The notes: a model not told the origin generated them from the letters alone. A stretch of 64,000 nt of DNA from an uncultured Bacteroidales bacterium (GCA_902800215.1 CADCDS010000002.1:62001-126000); one strand, 5' to 3'. Shown: positions 37,488-45,854, counted from the first letter of the stretch. Program-made: numbers and translations.

Positions 37488-38738
37488 ATGATAGAGGTAA
37501 AACCGTACATAGAGCATGCGGTGTTAGTGGGTTTAATCACCCCTAATCAGCCGGAAGATCGGACGAAAGAGTACCTGGATGAGTTGGCTTTCTTAGCCGA
37601 CACCCATGGTATTGTGCCCGTCAAACGGTTTACCCAGCGGCTGAACTTACCGATTACGGCTACCTATGTGGGCGAAGGAAAACTCGAAGAGATCGATCAG
37701 TATATCTCTGAGCATCATCCGATAGATGTCGTCATCTTTGATGACGAGTTGAGCCCGAGACAAATACGCAATATTGAAAAAGCGCTCAATCATAAAGGGC
37801 AGCCGGATGTGCGCGTGATAGACCGCACGATACTGATCCTTGAGATCTTCCTGCAACGTGCCCAGACGAGTTACGCGAAGACGCAAGTGGAGATGGCGCA
37901 TCTGCAGTATATGTTACCGCGTCTGACACGTATGTGGAGTCACTTGGACCGCCAACGCGGTGGTGGTGGCACCAACCGTGGTATGGGTGAGACCCAGATC
38001 GAAGCGGATAAACGGGTGATCGGTCAACGGATTGCCTTGCTGCGGGAACAACTCAAGACGATCGACAAGCAGATGGCGACCCAGCGGCAACACCGCGGAA
38101 AGATGGTGCGTGTGGCATTGGTGGGTTACACTAATGTCGGCAAATCGACGCTGATGAACCTGCTGAGTAAGAGCGATGTCTTTGCAGAGAACAAACTCTT
38201 TGCTACACTGGATACGACGGTGCGTAAGGTGACGATCGAGAATCTGCCGTTCCTGCTGAGTGATACGGTAGGGTTCATCCGTAAGTTACCGCACCACTTA
38301 GTTGAGTCCTTCAAATCGACGCTTGACGAGGTCCGTGAAGCGGATCTGCTGATTCATGTGGTGGATATCTCGCACCCGAATTTTGAGGAACAGTACGAAG
38401 TGGTCGAACAGACTTTGAATGACGTTATGACGTCAGGACGTAATGACGACAAAGACAAGGACATTCCCCGTATTGTTGTCTTTAACAAGATTGATAATTT
38501 TACCTATGTGCCGAAGGAGGAAGATGATCTGACGCCGATACAAAGGGAGAACCTGTCGTTAGAGGATTTGGAGAAGACGTGGATGGCACGGTTGGGCGAA
38601 GACTGTATCTTCATCTCGGCACGAAACAAACAAAACATAGACGCTTTGCGTGCGCTGATGTATGATCGTATCAAGGCGATACACGTGAAGCGTTATCCGT
38701 ATAATGATTTTTTATTCCAGAATTATGAGAACGATTGA
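37488..38738 (+). CDS. hflX: ribosome-splitting GTPase HflX
   Basis: HflX is a 416-residue TRAFAC GTPase that binds the 50S subunit and splits stalled ribosomes under stress. The N-terminal HflX domain contains YVGEGKLEEI and the GGGGTNRGMGETQIEADKR block before the coiled coil. The G domain has the P-loop GYTNVGKST (about 214-222), DTVGF and NKID. An octad repeat tract adds an Asp-rich loop (about residues 311-321) between beta-strands of the G domain, ahead of IVVFNKID. The end overlaps hpt by 14 nt. Confidence 0.96.
   Translation: MIEVKPYIEHAVLVGLITPNQPEDRTKEYLDELAFLADTHGIVPVKRFTQRLNLPITATYVGEGKLEEIDQYISEHHPIDVVIFDDELSPRQIRNIEKALNHKGQPDVRVIDRTILILEIFLQRAQTSYAKTQVEMAHLQYMLPRLTRMWSHLDRQRGGGGTNRGMGETQIEADKRVIGQRIALLREQLKTIDKQMATQRQHRGKMVRVALVGYTNVGKSTLMNLLSKSDVFAENKLFATLDTTVRKVTIENLPFLLSDTVGFIRKLPHHLVESFKSTLDEVREADLLIHVVDISHPNFEEQYEVVEQTLNDVMTSGRNDDKDKDIPRIVVFNKIDNFTYVPKEEDDLTPIQRENLSLEDLEKTWMARLGEDCIFISARNKQNIDALRALMYDRIKAIHVKRYPYNDFLFQNYEND
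38421..38452. repeat. octad repeat GACGTCAG inside hflX
   Basis: Units GACGTTAT, GACGTCAG, GACGTAAT, GACGACAA. They encode a loop upstream of the NKID motif. Confidence 0.82.
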
Positions 38739-39267
38739 CGAGCAAGGGTATCATTTTGAAGAATGGTTGACACCGGAAGCAATAGCCAAGGATGTGCAGC
38801 AAGTGGCGGACATCATTAGTGCGGATTATAAGGAGAAAGAACCGCTGTTTGTGGTGGTGCTGAACGGTGCGTTTGTTTTTGCATCCGATCTGCTGCGGGC
38901 CTTAAAGGATGTGCGTTGCGAAGTGACGTTTATTCGTGTCAGTTCGTATTACGGTATGCGTACGACGGGCCAGTTGCAGTTCATCGTTCCGCTGCAGCAA
39001 GTGGTGGAAAACCGGGATGTGGTGATCGTGGAGGATATTGTCGATACGGGTCTGACGATCCATCAGCTTAAGGCGCACCTTCGTGGTCTCGGCGCTTCGT
39101 CGGTTAAAGTGGCGACGATGCTGTTCAAGCCGGAGAAACTCGAATACGACGATGCCAAACCGGACTACATAGGGCATGAGATCAGTGAGGAGTTTGTGAT
39201 CGGTTACGGGTTGGATTTCGACGGCTTTGAGCGCAACTTGGACGCTATCTACAAGGTCAAGGAATGA
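38725..39267 (+). CDS. hpt: hypoxanthine phosphoribosyltransferase
   Basis: This 180-residue type I phosphoribosyltransferase makes IMP or GMP from hypoxanthine or guanine and PRPP. The PRPP loop is VVIVEDIVDTGLT (about residues 98-110); FIRVSSYYG and YIGHEISEEFVIGYGLD are typical of Hpt. The ATG at 38725 (MRTIDEQGYHFEEW) is chosen over one seven codons upstream, which would lie further inside hflX. The gene overlaps hflX by 14 nt, so it is co-transcribed. Confidence 0.95.
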   Translation: MRTIDEQGYHFEEWLTPEAIAKDVQQVADIISADYKEKEPLFVVVLNGAFVFASDLLRALKDVRCEVTFIRVSSYYGMRTTGQLQFIVPLQQVVENRDVVIVEDIVDTGLTIHQLKAHLRGLGASSVKVATMLFKPEKLEYDDAKPDYIGHEISEEFVIGYGLDFDGFERNLDAIYKVKE

Positions 39268-39270
39268 TTT

Positions 39271-39302
39271 CCAGAACACCAGTAGACCAGAAAACCAGAA
39301 GA
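39271..39302. repeat. octad repeat CCAGAAAA after hpt
   Basis: Units CCAGAACA, CCAGTAGA, CCAGAAAA, CCAGAAGA, starting 3 nt after the hpt stop and filling half of the gap to the next gene. Confidence 0.88.
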
Positions 39303-39343
39303 CTAAATAAACTATCATATTAACAATCAAAAATTTTACTACC

Positions 39344-41125
39344 ATGAATGAAGAATTGAAAAAAGTAATGGAGATTGCTGAGGTTTGGACGAAAGAACCG
39401 TTTGACGCAGAGACCCGTGCGCAAGTGAAGGCGATGATGGAAGCAGAAGACAAGACGGACCTCATCGATGCATTCTATCGTACCCTTGAATTCGGTACCG
39501 GCGGTTTGCGCGGTATCATGGGTCCGGGTACCAACCGTATGAACAAGTACATTGTAGCCATGGCTACTCAGGGTTACGCGAACTACCTGCTGAAGGTGCA
39601 GAAAGAAGGTGGTTTTGACCATGTACAGAACGGTCGCGTGGCTGTAGTGGTTGGTCACGACTGCCGTAACAACGGTCGTCTGTTTGCCGAGACGGTAGCT
39701 AATATTTTCTCGGCTAACGGAATTAAGGTATATCTCTTTGAGTCCCTTCGCCCCACACCGGAGGTTTCTTTCGCTATCCGTCATCTCAAATGTCAGGGCG
39801 GTGTGAATGTTACTGCATCGCACAACCCGAAAGAGTATAACGGTTACAAGGCATACTGGGAGGATGGTTCGCAGGTTCTCCAACCGCATGACCAGGGTAT
39901 CATCGACGAAGTGAACAAAGTGACGCTCGCAGACGTGAAATGGGAAGCAAACAATGACCTGATCGAGATCATCGGCGGTGAGATGGATTATGACTACATG
40001 ATGGCCGTGAAGGACGTGATGATCGACCAAGACTCGATCCTGCGCCAAAAAGACCTGAACATCGTTTATACCCCGATGCACGGTGCCGGTCGTCAGATTG
40101 TGCCGATGTGCTTGCGCAGCTGGGGATTCCAGAATATCCACGTAGTGCCTGAGCAGATGGTGATCGACGGAAACTTCCCGACCGTTGTTTCCCCGAACCC
40201 GGAGAACGCTGAGGCGATGACCTTAGGTATGAAACTCGGTACGAAGTTAGGTGCTGACCTCGTGATCGCTTCAGATCCGGACGCTGACCGTATCGCTATC
40301 GTTTGCCGCAACGACAAGGGTGAGTGGGTGATCATCAACGGTAACCAGACCAACATCATGTACCACTACTACATCATCAATAACATGAAGCGTCTGGGTA
40401 AGATGCGTCCCGACATGTACATCGTCAAGACCATCGTTACCTCCGAGCTCATCCGTAAGATTGCTGATGCACAAGGTGTTACGCTGACCGACGAATATAC
40501 GGGCTTCAAGTGGATTGCAAACCGTATCCGCATGTGGGAAGGCAAACGCAAATATATCGGTGGTGGTGAAGAGAGCTTCGGCTTCCTGCCGTACGACGCT
40601 GTTCGTGATAAATGTTCGCCTTCGGCTATCTGCTTGATCTGCGAGATCGCGGCTTATGCGAAGGACAACGGCATGACGCTGTATGACTACCTGCTTAAGA
40701 TCTACGAGGACTATGGTTTCCAGCGTGAGACCACGATCAACGTCGTTCGTCCGGGTAAGAGCGGTGCAGAAGAGATTGCACAGATGATGGTGGACTACCG
40801 TGCGAATGCGCCGAAGGAGATCGCCGGCGAGAAGGTGGTTAAGATCAAAGACTTCAAGCTGCTCAAACAGCAAGAGTTGAAAGACGGTAAGTGGGTAGAG
40901 AGTCCGATCGAGATGCCGTTGAACGCTACTTCGAATGTACTGCAGTACTTCACCGAAGGTGGTCTGAAAGTGAGTGTTCGTCCTTCCGGTACCGAGCCGA
41001 AGATTAAGTTCTACTTTGAGATTCCGGTGAAGAGCGGTAAACCGTTCACGGGCGCTGACTACGAGCGTTGCACGGCTGAAGCGGAAGCACGTGTTCCGGC
41101 TATCAAAGCTTCGCTTGGTTTGTAA
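39344..41125 (+). CDS. alpha-D-phosphohexomutase (phosphoglucomutase/phosphomannomutase)
   Basis: This 593-residue enzyme moves phosphate between C1 and C6 of hexose phosphates. The four domains show, in order, the phosphoserine loop TASHNPKEYNGYK (about residue 157), the metal loop DPDADRIAI (about 310), the sugar-specificity loop GGGEESFGF (about 405) and the phosphate loop RPSGTEPKIKFY (about 547). Length and the long N-terminus match the PgcA/PGM2-like group acting on glucose 1-phosphate and possibly other sugars. The 3' end overlaps the tcdA gene on the other strand by 23 nt. Confidence 0.94.
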   Translation: MNEELKKVMEIAEVWTKEPFDAETRAQVKAMMEAEDKTDLIDAFYRTLEFGTGGLRGIMGPGTNRMNKYIVAMATQGYANYLLKVQKEGGFDHVQNGRVAVVVGHDCRNNGRLFAETVANIFSANGIKVYLFESLRPTPEVSFAIRHLKCQGGVNVTASHNPKEYNGYKAYWEDGSQVLQPHDQGIIDEVNKVTLADVKWEANNDLIEIIGGEMDYDYMMAVKDVMIDQDSILRQKDLNIVYTPMHGAGRQIVPMCLRSWGFQNIHVVPEQMVIDGNFPTVVSPNPENAEAMTLGMKLGTKLGADLVIASDPDADRIAIVCRNDKGEWVIINGNQTNIMYHYYIINNMKRLGKMRPDMYIVKTIVTSELIRKIADAQGVTLTDEYTGFKWIANRIRMWEGKRKYIGGGEESFGFLPYDAVRDKCSPSAICLICEIAAYAKDNGMTLYDYLLKIYEDYGFQRETTINVVRPGKSGAEEIAQMMVDYRANAPKEIAGEKVVKIKDFKLLKQQELKDGKWVESPIEMPLNATSNVLQYFTEGGLKVSVRPSGTEPKIKFYFEIPVKSGKPFTGADYERCTAEAEARVPAIKASLGL

Positions 41126-41795
41126 TATCCTGAATAACGAGAGAGGCAAGTGTGAGTCCGAAGACGGCGGTCACTTGCATTAACGAACCTCGTGTCTCAC
41201 AGCGCTGCGCCTGTTCAGTTGAATAGACGCAGCGTACTTTTTTGTACGGATGCAGATCCAGTTTCTTCATACGTGCTCTTACCGCCTTCGCCAACGCGTC
41301 TCCCTTAATAGTCATCAACTCTCCCGTCGTAACCTGCGTAGGGTCGAACCGAAGGGCAGCACCCATCGAACTGAAGATCTTCACGCGTGCGCGCGTCGCG
41401 TATAATATAAGGTCTGTCTTGTCATTCACGCTATCAATGGCATCAATGACGTAGTCGTAGTTAAGGCCGTTAGCTGTTAGCCATTGGCTATTCGCCATGA
41501 TCGGCAATGCCTCGATCTCTGCATCAGGATTAATCTCAAGAAGACGTGCTTTGAGAGCATCTACTTTGGGCAGGCCTATTGTGGCACGGGTAGCAGGCAA
41601 TTGGCGGTTCAGGTTAGAGGGTTGCACGGTATCGCCATCGACGAGGGTAAGATGAGTGAGACCGGTACGGATCAAGGCCTCGGCCGCATACGAACCGACA
41701 CCGCCTACGCCGAAGATGATGACGCGTGTAGAACGCAGTGTTTCCATTGCCTTTGTGCCCAATAAGGCTTCACTTCTTGCAAAAAAATCATCCAT
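41103..41795 (-). CDS. tcdA: tRNA threonylcarbamoyladenosine dehydratase (ThiF/E1-like)
   Basis: TcdA cyclises t6A37 of tRNA to ct6A with ATP. The 230-residue protein has the nucleotide motif GVGGVGSY (29-36), Asp53 in LVDGDTVQPSNLNRQ, and KVDALKARLLEINP and DAIDSVNDKTDL blocks. The C-terminal RGSLMQVTAVFGLTLAS is typical. A heptad tract inserts a loop at about residues 100-112 (MANSQWLTANGL). It is monocistronic with its own promoter. It overlaps the mutase gene tail to tail by 23 nt. Confidence 0.93.
   Translation of the reverse strand: MDDFFARSEALLGTKAMETLRSTRVIIFGVGGVGSYAAEALIRTGLTHLTLVDGDTVQPSNLNRQLPATRATIGLPKVDALKARLLEINPDAEIEALPIMANSQWLTANGLNYDYVIDAIDSVNDKTDLILYATRARVKIFSSMGAALRFDPTQVTTGELMTIKGDALAKAVRARMKKLDLHPYKKVRCVYSTEQAQRCETRGSLMQVTAVFGLTLASLVIQDITNQAKL
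41470..41497. repeat. heptad repeat TTAGCCA inside tcdA
   Basis: Units TTAGCTG, TTAGCCA, TTGGCTA, TTCGCCA. They encode a loop between two strands of the Rossmann-like fold. Confidence 0.85.
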
Positions 41796-41813
41796 AATCG
41801 CTTAATTTGGGTG

Positions 41814-41844
41814 CAAAATTACAAAAAAATGCGCATATATGCAA
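41814..41844 (-). promoter_or_regulatory. promoter of tcdA
   Basis: Minus strand: TTG (41844-41842), 20-nt spacer, TAATTTTG (41821-41814). It diverges from the tRNA-Leu promoter. Confidence 0.85.
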
Positions 41845-41852
41845 AAAAAATG

Positions 41853-41892
41853 CCAAAAAATTTGGTCAGTTCAAAAAAAAGCAGTACCTTTG
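41853..41892 (+). promoter_or_regulatory. promoter of tRNA-Leu and rpsU with a dyad over the -33 box
   Basis: TTTG (41861-41864), 20-nt spacer, TACCTTTG (41885-41892); CCAAA-AAA-TTTGG (41853-41865) overlaps the -33 box. The spacer is almost identical to those of the toxin-antitoxin and rpsO promoters. Confidence 0.85.
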
Positions 41893-41915
41893 CAGCCGCT
41901 TTTGACAAAAAGCAA

Positions 41916-41995
41916 GCCCAGGTGGCGGAATTGGTAGACGCGTTGGTCTCAAACACCAATGGGAAACCGTGCCGGTTCGATCCCGGCCCTGGGTA
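41916..41995 (+). tRNA. tRNA-Leu (anticodon CAA)
   Basis: The acceptor stem GCCCAGG pairs with CCTGGGT (first pair G-U), then discriminator A. The anticodon stem TTGGT/ACCAA encloses CTCAAAC with anticodon CAA, reading UUG. A short class II variable arm (TGGGAAACCGT) and T arm GCCGG-TTCGATC-CCGGC follow. CCA is not encoded. The rpsU start is 21 nt downstream with no terminator between, so both come from one transcript that needs processing. Confidence 0.95.
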
Positions 41996-42015
41996 CAAGA
42001 AAGGAGGTGAATGCA

Positions 42016-42210
42016 ATGATTATCGTTCCTGTTAAAGAAGGTGAGAATATCGAGCGCGCGATTAAGAAGTTCAAACGCAAATTCGATAAGACGGGTGTCG
42101 TAAAAGAGCTCCGTCGCCGTCAGCAGTTCGACAAACCGAGCGAGCTGAAACGAGTTAAGATGGCACATGCGAAATATGTGCAGTCGTTGCACGCTCACGA
42201 CGATATGTAA
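42016..42210 (+). CDS. rpsU: 30S ribosomal protein bS21
   Basis: This 64-residue basic protein of the small-subunit platform sits next to the 3' end of 16S rRNA. MIIVPVKEGENIERAIKKFK and the RRRQQF block are typical of the Bacteroidota form. Its translation signal stands out: AAAGGAGGTGA lies 5 nt before the ATG, a full Shine-Dalgarno in a genome that otherwise barely uses them. In Flavobacteriia bS21 helps hide the anti-Shine-Dalgarno, so ribosomes lacking bS21 favour rpsU mRNA; the sequence here fits the same feedback. Transcribed with tRNA-Leu. Confidence 0.97.
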   Translation: MIIVPVKEGENIERAIKKFKRKFDKTGVVKELRRRQQFDKPSELKRVKMAHAKYVQSLHAHDDM

Positions 42211-42211
42211 T

Positions 42212-42238
42212 AAAAAGACCGCAGACGCGGTCTTTTTT
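42212..42238. terminator. bidirectional terminator between rpsU and recG
   Basis: Stem AAAAGACCGC / GCGGTCTTTT with loop AGAC, directly after rpsU and 1 nt before the recG stop codon on the other strand. Confidence 0.88.
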
Positions 42239-42239
42239 G

Positions 42240-44333
42240 TTAACTGATTTCTGACCAATTGTAGGACTGCTTGACGCGCAGGATGTCCAACTGGTTTTTG
42301 TATATCCGGTTTGTCTCGTCCTCCAATAAGGGATCTGTGTCTAAGATCTCCAAAGCGGCTTGGCGCGCCAATGCAACAAGGCGTCCGTCGGTTGCCAAGT
42401 TAGCGATATGCAGGTCAAAGGGTGTACCGGACTGCATGGTGCCTTCGAGGTCACCGGGACCGCGTAGTTGCAGATCGGCTTCAGCGATACGGAATCCGTC
42501 GTTGGTCTCCACCATGATGTTCATTCGCTTGCGTGTATCGGCACTGATCTCGTTATCGGTAAGTAAGATACAATAACTCTGTTCTCCTCCCCGGCCTACA
42601 CGACCGCGTAACTGGTGCAGTTGGCTGAGACCGAACCGCTCGGCATTCTGGATCATCATCACCGTCGCATTCGGTACGTTGACACCTACTTCGATGACGG
42701 TGGTTGCCACGAGTATCTGGGTCTCTCCACTCGCAAAACGCTGCATCTGCAGGTCTTTGTCTGCCGCTTTCATCTGACCGTGTACCATGGAGATCTTGTA
42801 TTGCGGAAAGGCTTCGCATAACTCATTGAAACCGTTCTGGAGGTCCTGCAAGTCCATTTTCTCATTTTCCTTAATCAGCGGATAGACGACGTATATCTGT
42901 CTTCCTGCCTCTATCTGCTTGCGCATGAACGAATAGACCTGTGCCCGCCGGTTGATATCATAGTGGATGGTTTGGATGGGTTTGCGTCCCGGCGGTAACT
43001 CATCGATGATGGATACGCTGAGGTCACCATAGACGGTCATGGCCAAGGTGCGCGGAATAGGAGTGGCCGTCATGACTAATACATGCGGCGGCATCTGATT
43101 CTTGGTCCAAAGTTTGGCGCGTTGGGCGACACCGAAGCGGTGCTGCTCATCGATGACGACAAAACCAAGGTTGTTCCATTGCACCTTATCTTCCAATAAG
43201 GCATGTGTGCCGATGAGAATATGGATCGTACCGTTCATCAGTCCGTTATGGATAGGTACCCGGTTCTTGGCGTTGACGGAACCGGTTAGTAACGCCACAT
43301 GTACGGCATCGCCTAAGGGAGCCAGAAAGGCCTTGAGAGTCTCATAATGCTGATTAGCGAGGATCTCCGTCGGCGCCATGATGCAGGCCTGATACCCGTT
43401 ATCGACGGCTAAGAGACAGCATAAGAGGGCCACGAGTGTCTTACCGGAACCTACGTCACCTTGTAGCAGACGGTTCATCTGATGTCCGCCTTTGAGGTCA
43501 TCGTGGATCTCATGGATGACGCGTTTCTGCGCGTTGGTTAACGCAAAGGGCAGGGATTGGTACAAGGCATGAAAACGACTGCCTACCAGCGGCATGGTGA
43601 AACCCGGATTGAGTTCCCTGCGTTTCATTTGGCGGAGGATCTGCAGTTGAACGTAGAACAGTTCTTCGAATTTCAATCGTGCGCGTGCATTCTGCATGGA
43701 CGGAGTGTCTTTCGGAAAATGCACGTTGATCATGGCGTCTGTCAGGCTCATCAGGCGGTAACGCTGCAGGATATCCATGCCGATGGTGTCAGCGATACCC
43801 ATTTTGAGTTCCGGCAGCAGTCCGGCTATCATCGTGCGCATGGCTTTGGAGTTCAAACCCATGCGTTTCATCTTCTCCGTCGTGTTGTAATACGGTTCGA
43901 GTCCCTGCGTCATCTCGGGTGTGACTTTATCCCAGGGTGTCAACTCCGGATGCACGAAGTTATAGATATGCTGAAAACGGCTGGGTTTACCGAAAAGCAG
44001 GTACTTGACGCCTCGTTGCAGTTTGACGTATTGCACGCCTTTGAACCATACCAATTCACATTGGTGGGTGCCGTCAAAGAAAGTGGCACTTAACCGCTGT
44101 GCTTTTCCGATACCGACGGTGTGCCATTCGGTGATCTCCCCGACGATCTGAACGTAGGTATCTTCGTCATCCAGTTCGGCAATGCGGTAAAACCGACTGC
44201 GGTCAATATACTTATAGGGATACTGGCGTAGCAAGTCAAGCGCTGTACGAACGCCTAACTCCTTATAAAGAATGTCGGCACGTTTGGCACCGACATTCTT
44301 ACAATAGGTTATATCTCTATAAGCTAAATCCAT
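42240..44333 (-). CDS. recG: ATP-dependent DNA helicase RecG
   Basis: RecG is a 697-residue superfamily 2 helicase that regresses stalled forks and branch-migrates Holliday junctions. An N-terminal wedge/OB domain (residues ~60-150) precedes the motor with Walker A QGDVGSGKTLVALL (about 290), the DEQHRFG motif (about 395), motif III VMTATPIPRTLAM and motif VI QLRGRVGRG. The C-terminal TRG-like region contains RIAEADLQLRGPGDLEGT. The start overlaps the tonB stop by 1 nt (TAATG), so it depends on the tonB promoter. Confidence 0.97.
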   Translation of the reverse strand: MDLAYRDITYCKNVGAKRADILYKELGVRTALDLLRQYPYKYIDRSRFYRIAELDDEDTYVQIVGEITEWHTVGIGKAQRLSATFFDGTHQCELVWFKGVQYVKLQRGVKYLLFGKPSRFQHIYNFVHPELTPWDKVTPEMTQGLEPYYNTTEKMKRMGLNSKAMRTMIAGLLPELKMGIADTIGMDILQRYRLMSLTDAMINVHFPKDTPSMQNARARLKFEELFYVQLQILRQMKRRELNPGFTMPLVGSRFHALYQSLPFALTNAQKRVIHEIHDDLKGGHQMNRLLQGDVGSGKTLVALLCCLLAVDNGYQACIMAPTEILANQHYETLKAFLAPLGDAVHVALLTGSVNAKNRVPIHNGLMNGTIHILIGTHALLEDKVQWNNLGFVVIDEQHRFGVAQRAKLWTKNQMPPHVLVMTATPIPRTLAMTVYGDLSVSIIDELPPGRKPIQTIHYDINRRAQVYSFMRKQIEAGRQIYVVYPLIKENEKMDLQDLQNGFNELCEAFPQYKISMVHGQMKAADKDLQMQRFASGETQILVATTVIEVGVNVPNATVMMIQNAERFGLSQLHQLRGRVGRGGEQSYCILLTDNEISADTRKRMNIMVETNDGFRIAEADLQLRGPGDLEGTMQSGTPFDLHIANLATDGRLVALARQAALEILDTDPLLEDETNRIYKNQLDILRVKQSYNWSEIS

Positions 44334-45019
44334 TATTGGAGCTTGAAGTTAACCGGGAGCGTATATTTTACACGTACCGGTTTACCGCGTTGCTTACCTG
44401 CTTTCCATTTCGGCATGGACTTGATGACGCGAACAGCCTCTTTGTCCAGCGATGCATCACCACCCGAACGAACAACCTCGATATCTACGAGCGAACCGTC
44501 TTTGTTCACCGTAAACTGGCAGACAACACGACCTTGAATACCGTTCTCCTGTGCAATCACCGGATACTTGATGTTCTCACCGAGGAACTTATACATCGCT
44601 TGCGGTCCACCGGGGAATTCCGGCATGGATTCTACAACTACGAAGATCACGTCTTCCGGCTCTTCTTCCTCTACAACCTCTACAGGCGGAGCTACTTCTA
44701 TCTCTACGTCCTTGTCATCCTCGGAGTTCACCTCGATCGACTCGGTCTCCACGTTATCTTCCACCACATTCAGCACTTCCACTTCCTGAACAGCAGGGGG
44801 TGGGGGAGGGGGAGGGGTCTCTTGTTGGGTCTGCTGGATCTCATCCAACTCTTCCTCAACAAGACCGAAGTCATCCACAGGCTGGTCATACGTAGTAACC
44901 TCTTTCTGGGTCCATTCCAGCGCTACGTAGCATAGACTGAGAACAAGAACCAAACCCATTAACATATAAACGAGTTTGTTTCCCTCTAAGCTTGCTTTTT
45001 CTGATTTTTTGATCTGCAT
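44333..45019 (-). CDS. TonB-family energy transducer
   Basis: This 228-residue protein has one N-terminal transmembrane helix (about 15-35), an acidic linker with seven consecutive prolines near residue 70 and many Glu/Val pairs, and a C-terminal TonB domain (about 145-228; PEFPGGPQAMYKFL, YPVIAQENGIQGRV, VVRSGGDASLDKEAVRVI). It couples the proton gradient via ExbB/ExbD to outer membrane transporters; no exbBD genes are nearby. The proline run should need EF-P for translation. It is followed by recG with a 1-nt overlap. Confidence 0.94.
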   Translation of the reverse strand: MQIKKSEKASLEGNKLVYMLMGLVLVLSLCYVALEWTQKEVTTYDQPVDDFGLVEEELDEIQQTQQETPPPPPPPAVQEVEVLNVVEDNVETESIEVNSEDDKDVEIEVAPPVEVVEEEEPEDVIFVVVESMPEFPGGPQAMYKFLGENIKYPVIAQENGIQGRVVCQFTVNKDGSLVDIEVVRSGGDASLDKEAVRVIKSMPKWKAGKQRGKPVRVKYTLPVNFKLQ

Positions 45020-45057
45020 ATCTTGTGTTTTTTAGGTCATGTTATCAAAATCGGCTA

Positions 45058-45088
45058 CAAAGTTACAACTTTTTTTTGAATTGTGCAA
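45058..45088 (-). promoter_or_regulatory. promoter of tonB-recG, inside the end of the upstream gene
   Basis: Minus strand: TTG (45088-45086), 20-nt spacer, TAACTTTG (45065-45058). The promoter overlaps the last codons of the family 2 glycosyltransferase (stop at 45063). Confidence 0.85.
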
Positions 45089-45854
45089 ATAAAAAGTAAA
45101 AATTTTGCCATATGAACCATAAAATTGCCTTATCCCACCTAAAATGGAAGTGATTTTTGTACTTTTGATCAAGCCAATGCCACATTCGAATGCGTTCATG
45201 GCGATACTTCAACCGGGCTTTTGCACTGCCGGCCTGTGATACCGATTCGTGGGATCGCCACACAGCGGTGGGTTGAGCGATAAAACCGAAACAGGTCTGT
45301 TGTGAAAATATACCGTATAAAGGATAGTCGAGAACCGGGAAATGGTGTAGTTCGATCTCTTTGAGTTCGTTCTCGTTCAGCAAATCCGATCGGAAAAGGA
45401 CCGTACAATTGGTTTGTCGTGCACCGATCAAGTTATATCGCTCACTCAGATCTCCCGTTGGAATAGCTTCGTCGGTTTGACCTTCCACGGCGGTGTGAAC
45501 CAATCCTACTTCCGGATGACGCTGAAGATAGTCGATTTGGATCTGCAGTTTATGGGAGTCCGTCCAGTAATCATCACCGTCCAGCATTGCGATGTAGGTA
45601 CATTGGTCCGCCATAATTTCCCGGTACAGGTTAATCGTATTGTCGACCAGACCCATGTTCTTCTCTCTCCGTATATAGACAATGCGTTCGTCCTGTGCGG
45701 CATACCGCATACAAACGGATTGTGTATCGTCCGTGGAAGCATCATCGCCGATATAGATACGGATAGGGATGTCGCAGACTTGTGCCTGTACACTCTCTAT
45801 CGCCTGACCGATATAGGCCTCTTGATTATATGTCGCGATGCAAACAGCTATCAT
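45063..45854 (-). CDS. glycosyltransferase family 2
   Basis: This 263-residue GT-A fold enzyme has CIATYNQEAYIGQAIESV at the start, YIGDDASTDDT, and the metal-binding AMLDGDDYW near residue 92. The C-terminal ~60 residues are basic and aromatic and may contact the membrane. It probably adds a sugar to a surface glycan such as O-antigen or the A-LPS-like anchor used by T9SS cargo, but donor and acceptor cannot be told. It overlaps the preceding glycosyltransferase gene by 29 nt; its final KKKL codons are also the tonB promoter spacer. Confidence 0.92.
   Translation of the reverse strand: MIAVCIATYNQEAYIGQAIESVQAQVCDIPIRIYIGDDASTDDTQSVCMRYAAQDERIVYIRREKNMGLVDNTINLYREIMADQCTYIAMLDGDDYWTDSHKLQIQIDYLQRHPEVGLVHTAVEGQTDEAIPTGDLSERYNLIGARQTNCTVLFRSDLLNENELKEIELHHFPVLDYPLYGIFSQQTCFGFIAQPTAVWRSHESVSQAGSAKARLKYRHERIRMWHWLDQKYKNHFHFRWDKAILWFIWQNFYFLFAQFKKKL

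Noticed and set aside
41811-42035. Open frame spanning the tRNA-Leu gene
   Set aside because: It is explained by the tRNA and the rpsU leader; no protein features.
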